The translations under genes were made by a program, and so were the position numbers. A stretch of DNA of 9,372 bases, taken from positions 1 through 9,372 of the forward strand of contig JAUMVS010000057.1 in the NCBI GenBank assembly GCA_030530045.1, read 5' to 3'. Source of the stretch: Phoenicibacter congonensis. Lineage in GTDB: Bacteria > Actinomycetota > Coriobacteriia > Coriobacteriales > Eggerthellaceae. Shown piece by piece: positions 1 through 6,115 of the stretch (position 1 is its first letter; every line of letters begins with the position of its first letter). The notes beneath the pieces were generated by a model that was not told the origin of the DNA, did no database searches, and saw only the letters and a list, made by a program, of their open reading frames with translations.

Positions 1-82
1 CACATCAGCGCTTTTCGTTGCAATTCTTCTAGCGCGCAAAGTCTACAAGGATCGCCATGCAGGCATGATTGTTGACGAGTAA
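1..82 (+). CDS. C-terminal end of a membrane protein (partial)
   Basis: Reading in the frame that ends at the TAA at 80-82 gives about 26 residues: a hydrophobic run (ALFVAILLA) followed by a basic, polar tail (RKVYKDRHAGMIVDE). This is the pattern of a last transmembrane helix with a short cytoplasmic tail, the basic residues sitting on the inside. The rest of the gene lies upstream of the window. The tail is too long and too mixed for a classic LPXTG sorting signal, and no LPXTG motif is in view. The family cannot be named from so little. The gene runs toward the - strand gene that ends nearby, so the two are convergent. Confidence 0.6.
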   Translation, partial: TSALFVAILLARKVYKDRHAGMIVDE

Positions 83-116
83 AAAACTTTTAAGTTTCGT
101 CTTTTAGTATTTGGTT

Positions 117-203
117 TTAGTCCTCCACCCAGACCTGGGTGTATTCAGCCGGAATTACAACTTCTTTATAAATCTCGGTGTATGTGTAATGCTGGCCATT
201 TCA
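117..203 (-). pseudogene. in-frame continuation of the zinc-finger-like protein beyond its TGA
   Basis: After the TGA (203-201) the same frame runs for 27 codons to a TAA at 119-117. It encodes NGQHYTYTEIY, then KEVV, then IPAEYTQVWVED. This does not look like random 3' sequence. It begins with the GxHY pattern that also precedes the CxCG element (GHYETV at residues 209-214), continues with alternating Tyr/Val/Thr strand residues, and supplies a second histidine (eight residues plus the stop codon's neighbours after H245) that would complete a C-C-H-H site. The simplest readings are a recent nonsense mutation, a sequencing error, or stop-codon readthrough. Genetic-code reassignment is unlikely, because the other genes have no in-frame TGA and use TGG for Trp. 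Confidence 0.55.
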
Positions 204-950
204 AGGGTTAGGTCGGTGTGCCTGCCAAGCATCAACGTTGGGGAAGGAAGCCCCGCACATGCAAACTAAAGCCTCAACCTCTTTAACAACTCTTTCGGGT
301 GTCACCATTACCGTCTCGTAATGTCCACTCTTCTGTGCAGGCGCAGACTCACTCGGCGAGCTGCTAGATGAAGAGCTTTCGCTAGCAGCACTTTCCGTAG
401 TTTGATTTTCTAGTTTTTGCTTTTCTTTATTAGCTTCTTCGGTTTTTGTTTCTTCTTTTTCTGCTTCTTCTTCGTCTTTCGACTCAGTTGATTTTGATGT
501 AGTCGTTGAGGTGACTGCTTCTGTGGTTTTGGCGTTTAAATCAACTTTCAGCAAATTGGATGTGCCGAGCAATTTCTCTTTTGTGATTCGCTGAATTCCA
601 AGGTCTTTGACTTCGTCTGGAATTTCAGCAAACGCGCCAACGTTGATTTGAATAATTGGTAAAGAAAGGGCAAGCAGGACTATAGTGAAAAGAGTCGCTT
701 TGTCTCTCGGGGTTTTTCTCTCAGTTGATTTGCGCTTTTCCGCGTTTTGAGTTGTTGCATTGTCTGCTTCTTCTGCCGCGCACAATGCCTCTGTCCTGGT
801 TTTGTCGGCCAGTTTGCACCGCGAGTTTTCCTCCTTTTCTTCATTTGAAGGTGCTTGCTTTGGCTCCACGAGGTTATTTTCGGGCGTGCTAACGCAAGCA
901 CGCTTTGCATGCGCAGGAAATTCATCGTTGTTTTTAACGAATTTAGGCAA
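201..950 (-). CDS. single-pass membrane or secreted protein with a C-terminal CxCG...H zinc-finger-like element, apparently cut short by TGA
   Basis: As read to the first stop this is a 249-residue protein. Residues 1-84 are charged and polar with three cysteines (19, 45, 57). Residues 85-104 form one hydrophobic segment preceded by basic residues, which suggests a signal anchor with the rest outside the cell. Residues 140-208 are a low-complexity Glu/Lys/Thr/Ser stalk. Residues 209-245 contain a Tyr/Val-rich strand starting GHYETV and then C230-M-C232-G with H245, half of a Cys2His2-like metal site. I recall similar modules in coriobacterial surface proteins, but that is memory, not a search. 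The start codon is TTG at 950-948, with only a distant AAGG upstream, so the true start is uncertain; the long cytoplasmic N-terminus is unusual. The stop is TGA (203-201), whereas every other complete gene in the window ends in TAA or TAG. The frame stays open past it (see 117-203). Function unknown. Confidence 0.7.
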   Translation of the reverse strand: MPKFVKNNDEFPAHAKRACVSTPENNLVEPKQAPSNEEKEENSRCKLADKTRTEALCAAEEADNATTQNAEKRKSTERKTPRDKATLFTIVLLALSLPIIQINVGAFAEIPDEVKDLGIQRITKEKLLGTSNLLKVDLNAKTTEAVTSTTTSKSTESKDEEEAEKEETKTEEANKEKQKLENQTTESAASESSSSSSSPSESAPAQKSGHYETVMVTPERVVKEVEALVCMCGASFPNVDAWQAHRPNP

Positions 951-973
951 AAGTGTATTAGTAAAACCTTGTT

Positions 974-979
974 ATTGTA
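974..979 (-). promoter_or_regulatory. possible -10 element for the leftward gene
   Basis: On the - strand the sequence TACAAT matches the sigma-70 -10 consensus in five of six positions. No convincing -35 hexamer lies 16-18 bases upstream. It would start transcription only about 17 bases before the TTG at 950, giving a very short leader without a good ribosome binding site. This is a weak call. Confidence 0.3.
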
Positions 980-1033
980 GTGATTAAAAAGTAGCAGAGA
1001 ACCGCTGTGTGCAGGTTTAATTTGCAGAACCTA

Positions 1034-1042
1034 TGCTAATAT
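1034..1042 (+). promoter_or_regulatory. possible extended -10 promoter for the LRR wall protein gene
   Basis: TGC followed by TAATAT gives an extended -10 (TGn plus a five-of-six -10 match), which can work without a good -35. The bases at the -35 position are only weakly consensus-like. Transcription would begin near 1049, leaving a leader of about 97 bases before the ATG at 1146. The leader carries a small hairpin (stem 1053-1059 with 1067-1073) and a GGTT/AACC dyad at 1106-1117. It is the best candidate in the intergenic region 951-1145, which otherwise shows no gene. Confidence 0.4.
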
Positions 1043-1145
1043 TTTAAACGACAGTTTGCGGCTGCAGCAAATTGTTTTCTCTGTCTTTTAATCCTTTTTC
1101 ATATTGGTTAATCAACCGTAATTTCTGATTTTTTAGGGGAGCAAA

Positions 1146-4100
1146 ATGTTAACTTCCAGGTGGCCTAAATTATTGTCATCGTTTGTCAGCTTCGCGCTTG
1201 CGTTCAGCATGATTGCGTGCTTTCCAAGCGTTTCATTCGCAGAGGAAGAGACTGACGCAACGACTGACGAACAACTCGCACAGCTCGTCAATGAATCTAA
1301 TGGTGGCGATTCTTCTTTATCGAACGATTCTGAATCTTCGGCTTCTGTTTCTCCAGATGAATCGGGAGACTTGGAGAACGATTCTGACGTAGCAACACTC
1401 GAAAGCTTTTCAAGCAGCATTTGGGAATACAGCGACTTTACCTATTCTTGGGTAAATGAGCTAACAGGAACCGCTGCTGAGGAGTCGGGCTACAAGCTCC
1501 ACGGCTGCGATTACTCAAGGCAGTTCTACATCAATGGTCGCGTTATTACTGGGCTTTCTTCCGATGGCCGCGAAAAAATTGTTGGCGGTAACTACGACCT
1601 AGTTCTCCCTCGCACCGATGGCGAAGGGAATACAATCGTTGCGATTGGCCCAAGCGCGTTTAAGGGTTGCGGTCTCACATCTGTTGAGTTTCCAAAAGAT
1701 ATGAAAGTCTCTTATGTTGATGAAACCACTAAGTATGTCTCCCGACGTGGTAATTTCATGATTATGGAGTCGGCATTTGCAAATAATAATTTGACCGAAG
1801 TTAATTTGCCAGATGGAGTTATCGCTTGCTTGGCGAACAGTTTTCAGGGAAATCAAATTAAAACAGTGAAGTTCCCTCGCACCATTTGGTGGATTGAAAA
1901 TCAAGCTTTTGCAAAAAACCAAATTTCAGAAGTGGTCTTTCCGACTACAACCGACTTCCAGCTTGAAATGCATGGAATGGCCTTTGCCAGCAATCAAATT
2001 ACTAAAGTGCGTCTTCCAGACTTCACGGCTGTGGTTAATAAAAACGTTTTTGCTTTTAATCCTGGCATGGAAGCCGTCTCTGATGCTTGCCCGAATGAGA
2101 ACATCAAAAAGTACGGCGTCGTGTACATGTACACTGACAACCTTAATCTCCAAAACTTGGATCGAATTAATACTACCGATAGAACTACGGATAGTCAAAA
2201 GTCATGGTGCCAGGCGCTTGTTAGCAAGGTTGGTGCCTACACTTCAGATGTTCAATGGCTCTCATCAGATTTCACATACGAAGACCTTGAGAACTATCGA
2301 GTGAAAATCACTGGCTTGAGCGAAAGCGGAATAGCTAAGCGAAAAGTTAACCCTGACCTCGCGTTCCCTGACACCGACACCAGGGGTTATTACGTAACAG
2401 AAATTGCCGGAACCACTAACTCTGACGATTATGACGGCGGTGTTTTTGCAACTTCTGATGAGAAACTTAATTCAGTGTCTCTTCCAACGAAGGTGACCAA
2501 GGTTGGAGACAATGCATTTAGAAGTGCAGGGTTAAAGGAGGTTGCGCTTGATAATGCGCTCGAGTCGATTGGGGCAGTTGCTTTCCAGCAAAACCAGCTA
2601 GAAAGCATTGTTATGCCAGACTCGATTAAGGAACTGGGAACTGGTTGCTTTGCGTCAAATGCAAGTCTAGAAACAATTGATTTTTCTCAGTCGCTAACTT
2701 CGATTCCTGATTCAGCGTTTGGATGTAGCGACGCGAAAAATTACATGACGAATCTCACGAGCATCTCAATTCCTGAGTCGGTTACAACGATTGGAAAGCG
2801 TGCTTTTTCTGGCAATAATTTCCATGAAATCAATATCCCAAAGAATGTGACATCAATTGGGGAATATGCATTCTCGACAAAGAATTACCTTAGCAATGAG
2901 TGCACTCTCACACTGCCTGACGGGCTCACTACGATTGGCGACAACGCTTTTAGAAACAAAGTAATAAAAGAAGTCTCTTTGCCAACTTCGGTGAAAGCGC
3001 TGGCCAAGAACACTTTTAGAAAGGAATATTCCGACTCGACAGCAGTCGTTGTGACCACTGTCTATGTAACCAGTGAAGCTCAACTTAATGACTCGGTCAA
3101 CTTTCCGAAATCTAGTTATCATCAGTTAGTCTTTGATGCGACTGCCGCTTGGAAAGCTAGCGACTTTACTTTTGCTGATGAGAGCACAACCTCTGTCGCG
3201 TCTGACGATACAGCAACGCTTGCTGATGCTTCTGCGGCTAGAAGGGTTGTGACTGGCTTGAGCGACGCTGGCAAAACTAAAGCTGAAACTCTGAAAACTT
3301 TGATGATTCCTGATGTTGATGAAAGTGGCAATCAAGTTAGCGCTGTCGGAAATGCTGCTTTTAAAGGCTATGGCTTTACTTCAGTAGGATTTGCTCAAGG
3401 CTTAACCGAGCTAACAATTGGCGATGAGGCTTTTGCTAACAATTCGCTTGAAGCGATCGCTCTTCCTGAGTGCGTAACAAGCATCGGCGCTTCTTCTTTT
3501 GAGAATAACAAGATTGCAACACTTTCGCTCCCTTCGAAGATTAACGACATTCCAGCTAGGGCTTTTGCAGGAAACAGCTTCGAAGAATTGACAATCCCTT
3601 CGACGGTCCTGTCGATTGGCGCAAATGCGTTTAGCAATTTGAATGGGGGAGACAGCTATCTTTCTAAGCTGACCTTCAGTGATGGCTTAACTTCGATTGC
3701 AGAATATGCTTTCGCTGGCATTTCTGCTAAAAGTGTTGAAATTCCATCAACTTTGTCAACCTTGAGCGAGTTAGCTTTTGGCGACACTTCTTCTGATCCT
3801 TTGTCGTTGACTACTTGCAATAGCGATATCGCGGAAGGAAAGACTTCGGTGCCTGTAACTGGCAAGAATTTCGTTATTTCCTATAACAAACTTGCAACTT
3901 CGGGCTGGGCTTCCGATGACTTTACCTACGACGGAGCCACACTGACAGGCTTTTCTGCTGCTGGAAAGGAAAAGAGAGAAACGCTTCACACGCTCGTGCT
4001 TCCTGACGCAGCACCTGACGGAACAGTAATTACAGCTATTGATGGTTACGTCGAACCAACAAAAGATCAGGGCACTGTGACTGACGAAGGAAATCCTGTG

Positions 4101-5849
4101 TTCGGAGTTCCGGAATACGAAGTTTCGTTTGGCTCGAGCGACACAGGAAACGTCATTAGCCCTAACGGTCTTGATTCTGTAGTCTTGCCTTCGAATCTTC
4201 AGACAATCGGCGCAATGGCATTTAGATATAACAATTTGACAGAAGTTAGCCTGCCTGAAACCCTGACATCAATTGGTGAGATGGCTTTCAAGGGCAACAA
4301 GCTGAAGTCAATCTCCATACCCGATTCAGTTACAAGCTGTGGTGCTGGTTGCTTCTCGAACAACAACATCACCGAGGCTAGCCTGTCTAAAAACATGCCA
4401 GTCATTCCTGAGGGTTTCATGTCGATGAACATCCGCATGGAGAGCATCACGCTTCCTGATTGCGTGACAACGATTGGTCAAACTGCTTTTGCGGGTGCTC
4501 GCTTGACGCAGCTCACTATTCCAAAGAATGTGACGTACATCGGTCGCAAGGCGTTCCACTTGCATCACTTGTCTTCACTGACTATCCCTGGCAACGTCAA
4601 AACGATTGAAGAAAATGCCTTTGAAGGCACGTTCAAGGCACAAACGCTTTCAAGCTTAACCATTGAAGAAGGCGTGGAGTCAATTGGCAATGGCGCGTTT
4701 AAAGAAGGCCTTCTCACAGAGGTTTCACTGCCTCCTAGTGTCACGACTTTTGGCTCAAAGGTTTTTGAAAACAACACTGGCATTGACCCAGATAATGCTG
4801 ACCATCGGGTTCGCGTTCTAGTCACGTCGGATGCACAAATGGACCTTGCAGATGAGAGTGACTCTACGGTTCTGCTCGAGAGAGTCGCTCGCAAAAATGA
4901 CATCCAACGCCTTTGGGGCGACGATTGTTACGGCACAAACCTTGAAACTTTGAAGCGGGATGTTGCTGAAAACGGCAAGCCTGCAGGCGTAATCGTTTGT
5001 TGCACTGGTCATTACATCGATTCGCTGAGCGCAGCAGCACTCTCTGGCCTGCTTGATTATCCAATTTTGCTTGTTGATGGCACTGGTTCTTCCATGAATT
5101 CAAAAGCTCGCGAGGCTTTCAACCTGCTTTCTGACAATGGATCAGAGAAGTTAGAGGTAATTTTGCTCGGCGGTAAATTTGCGATTTCAGATGGAATTCA
5201 GGCTGAGTTGAATGAATATGACTCTGATGGTGCATCCGAGAGAATTTACGGCGATGACGGTTACCAAACTAATCAGGCTGTTTACGATTACGGTCTAAAC
5301 CGCGGCGGTTGGACTTCCGATGAAGTGCTCGTAGCAACTGGTTCTTCCTTTCATGATGCACTCGGAGCTGGAAGCTATGCAGCTTCAAAAGCTACCTTCA
5401 TTCTTTTGGCAAACCCATGGGGCGACAATTCAGAAATGTTTGCAAGAGCTGCAAATCACAGCGAGGCAACCATCCTGGGCGGACAATTTGCAATTTCCTA
5501 CGACACGGAAAATAGCCTGAAAGAGGCAGGACTGACAACGCAGAGATTCGCTGGAGACGATGCCTATGCCACAAACATTCAGTTTGTAAATTACGCAGTT
5601 TCAGCCGGAATGAACATCAATGGCGCAGGATTTAGCACTGGCCGCGACTATTACGATGCACTGGGCTCATCGCACATTCTTGGCAAATCTAACAGTGTCA
5701 TGTTCCTTGTCGCGCTCGAGGAGTCATATAACCAGGCAGTCTATTCAATCGTTGGAAATGACACTAGCTTCACTTCTGGCAAAATTTTTGGCGGAACTGC
5801 CGTTGTTACTGAAACAACTGAAGAGAAGCTAAGCTACGAGTCGCTGTAA
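1146..5849 (+). CDS. large secreted BspA-type leucine-rich-repeat protein with three C-terminal cell-wall-binding-2 repeats
   Basis: A 1567-residue exported wall protein. The ATG at 1146 follows a strong ribosome binding site (AGGGGAG at 1135-1141). Residues 1-32 are a signal peptide with likely cleavage after SFA (32/33); C25 lacks a convincing lipobox. Residues 33-90 are an acidic, Ser-rich linker. Residues about 93-1215 hold BspA/LRR_5 repeats of the form (L)-(x)-(S/T)-I-(P)-x-x-(V)-(T)-x-I-G-x-x-A-F-x-x-N. They are arranged in four modules, each opening with a W-x-x-[SD]-D-F-T header at W93, W371, W669 and W921. Headers 1-4 continue with a TG(L/F)S...G..K pattern. Modules 3 and 4 end in a V-T-S-[ED]-A-Q segment. 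Residues about 1252-1560 are three CWB2 repeats beginning RLWGDDCYGTN (R1255), RIYGDDGYQTN (R1366) and RFAGDDAYATN (R1467), each with an ILLGG/IFGG-like strand. CWB2 repeats hold proteins non-covalently to anionic wall polymers; BspA-type repeats commonly mediate adhesion to host or other bacteria. An adhesin role is therefore likely, but the ligand is unknown. The gene appears monocistronic, with its own terminator. Confidence 0.93.
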   Translation: MLTSRWPKLLSSFVSFALAFSMIACFPSVSFAEEETDATTDEQLAQLVNESNGGDSSLSNDSESSASVSPDESGDLENDSDVATLESFSSSIWEYSDFTYSWVNELTGTAAEESGYKLHGCDYSRQFYINGRVITGLSSDGREKIVGGNYDLVLPRTDGEGNTIVAIGPSAFKGCGLTSVEFPKDMKVSYVDETTKYVSRRGNFMIMESAFANNNLTEVNLPDGVIACLANSFQGNQIKTVKFPRTIWWIENQAFAKNQISEVVFPTTTDFQLEMHGMAFASNQITKVRLPDFTAVVNKNVFAFNPGMEAVSDACPNENIKKYGVVYMYTDNLNLQNLDRINTTDRTTDSQKSWCQALVSKVGAYTSDVQWLSSDFTYEDLENYRVKITGLSESGIAKRKVNPDLAFPDTDTRGYYVTEIAGTTNSDDYDGGVFATSDEKLNSVSLPTKVTKVGDNAFRSAGLKEVALDNALESIGAVAFQQNQLESIVMPDSIKELGTGCFASNASLETIDFSQSLTSIPDSAFGCSDAKNYMTNLTSISIPESVTTIGKRAFSGNNFHEINIPKNVTSIGEYAFSTKNYLSNECTLTLPDGLTTIGDNAFRNKVIKEVSLPTSVKALAKNTFRKEYSDSTAVVVTTVYVTSEAQLNDSVNFPKSSYHQLVFDATAAWKASDFTFADESTTSVASDDTATLADASAARRVVTGLSDAGKTKAETLKTLMIPDVDESGNQVSAVGNAAFKGYGFTSVGFAQGLTELTIGDEAFANNSLEAIALPECVTSIGASSFENNKIATLSLPSKINDIPARAFAGNSFEELTIPSTVLSIGANAFSNLNGGDSYLSKLTFSDGLTSIAEYAFAGISAKSVEIPSTLSTLSELAFGDTSSDPLSLTTCNSDIAEGKTSVPVTGKNFVISYNKLATSGWASDDFTYDGATLTGFSAAGKEKRETLHTLVLPDAAPDGTVITAIDGYVEPTKDQGTVTDEGNPVFGVPEYEVSFGSSDTGNVISPNGLDSVVLPSNLQTIGAMAFRYNNLTEVSLPETLTSIGEMAFKGNKLKSISIPDSVTSCGAGCFSNNNITEASLSKNMPVIPEGFMSMNIRMESITLPDCVTTIGQTAFAGARLTQLTIPKNVTYIGRKAFHLHHLSSLTIPGNVKTIEENAFEGTFKAQTLSSLTIEEGVESIGNGAFKEGLLTEVSLPPSVTTFGSKVFENNTGIDPDNADHRVRVLVTSDAQMDLADESDSTVLLERVARKNDIQRLWGDDCYGTNLETLKRDVAENGKPAGVIVCCTGHYIDSLSAAALSGLLDYPILLVDGTGSSMNSKAREAFNLLSDNGSEKLEVILLGGKFAISDGIQAELNEYDSDGASERIYGDDGYQTNQAVYDYGLNRGGWTSDEVLVATGSSFHDALGAGSYAASKATFILLANPWGDNSEMFARAANHSEATILGGQFAISYDTENSLKEAGLTTQRFAGDDAYATNIQFVNYAVSAGMNINGAGFSTGRDYYDALGSSHILGKSNSVMFLVALEESYNQAVYSIVGNDTSFTSGKIFGGTAVVTETTEEKLSYESL

Positions 5850-5860
5850 AGCTTCTTTAT

Positions 5861-5875
5861 CCTAAAAAGTTTAGG
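5861..5875. repeat. short perfect inverted repeat after the LRR gene
   Basis: CCTAAA, spacer AAG, TTTAGG: a perfect 6-bp dyad 11 bases after the stop codon of the LRR gene and just before the main terminator. It has no T-tract of its own, so it is probably not an independent terminator. It may add 3'-end structure to the transcript or be a protein-binding site. Function not established. Confidence 0.35.
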
Positions 5876-5882
5876 TAAATTC

Positions 5883-5916
5883 AAATCCCATCTGGCACAT
5901 GTCAGGTGGGATTTTT
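5883..5916 (+). terminator. strong Rho-independent terminator of the LRR gene
   Basis: The stem AAATCCCATCTG (5883-5894) pairs with CAGGTGGGATTT (5903-5914) along 12 bp, with a single T-G wobble and an eight-base loop (5895-5902). A run of five T closes it (5912-5916). It lies 34 bases past the stop codon and separates the wall-protein gene from the following operon. Confidence 0.92.
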
Positions 5917-5954
5917 ACGTTGGTTTATTTTTCGTTTTTAGGTGGTTTATGTTG

Positions 5955-5977
5955 GGTTAGCGGGTGACATATTAACC
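5955..5977. promoter_or_regulatory. candidate operator: GGTTA/TAACC dyad centred on the -35
   Basis: GGTTA (5955-5959) and TAACC (5973-5977) form an inverted repeat with a 13-base spacer, centred at 5966 on the -35 hexamer. The left arm sits in TTGGGTTAGC (5952-5961), which matches nine of ten bases of the left half of the consensus box of DtxR/IdeR iron regulators (TTAGGTTAGC). The right arm is too far away for a standard DtxR box, so this may be a half-site, a site for another repressor, or chance. The ABC importer downstream makes metal-dependent repression plausible; this is inference. Confidence 0.3.
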
Positions 5978-5992
5978 TTTTGCGAGTATAAT
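5964..5992 (+). promoter_or_regulatory. sigma-70-type promoter of the surface-protein/ABC-importer operon
   Basis: The -35 is GTGACA (5964-5969, five of six to TTGACA) and the -10 is a perfect TATAAT (5987-5992), with the ideal 17-bp spacing. Transcription should begin near 5999-6000, giving a leader of about 116 bases before the ATG at 6116. The leader has a small hairpin (GTTTTA 6087-6092 with TAAAAC 6097-6102) just ahead of the ribosome binding site. The promoter also decides the start of the next gene: the open frame reaches back to 5942, but that part lies at and upstream of the promoter and cannot all be translated from this transcript. Confidence 0.85.
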
Positions 5993-6115
5993 AAAAGCAC
6001 ATGCGGGGCTGTTAGTGGGGGTAGTTCTCTCGTTTATCTAAACATTTTTGTTTGTCGAGTTCGTCTCACTCATGCCCTGGTCGCTGGTTTTAGATTTAAA
6101 ACAAAAGAGGCGAAT

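Noticed and set aside
84..97. AAACTT-TT-AAGTTT dyad between the convergent genes, with T/A runs on both sides, as a bidirectional terminator
   Set aside because: The stem is only five to six A/T-rich pairs with no GC core, too weak to call a terminator.
201..203. Selenocysteine or reassigned sense codon at the TGA
   Set aside because: I see no convincing SECIS-like hairpin in the bases after the TGA, and the other genes contain no in-frame TGA. A nonsense change or ordinary readthrough is simpler.
760..987. Open frame on the + strand, 75 residues
   Set aside because: It lies antisense within the low-complexity N-terminal part of the leftward gene, with no ribosome site and no recognisable domain.
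1053..1080. Hairpin AGTTTGC/GCAAATT followed by GTTTTCT in the LRR gene leader as an attenuator
   Set aside because: The stem is short with a wobble pair and a seven-base loop, the T-tract is broken, and no alternative pairing or leader peptide is visible.
1218..1221. Lipoprotein lipobox at C25 of the LRR protein
   Set aside because: The preceding residues (S-M-I-A) do not fit the usual L-[AS]-[GA]-C pattern, and a standard cleavage site after SFA at 32 fits better.
1894..2304. Overlapping open frames inside the LRR gene on both strands (for example 136 residues at 1894-2304 and 112 residues at 4565-4903)
   Set aside because: They are out-of-frame shadows of the long LRR frame, without domains, signal sequences or ribosome sites.
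5942..6115. N-terminal extension of the surface protein (58 extra residues from ATG 5942)
   Set aside because: The stretch contains the promoter (5964-5992), has no ribosome site before 5942, and a good site precedes ATG 6116.
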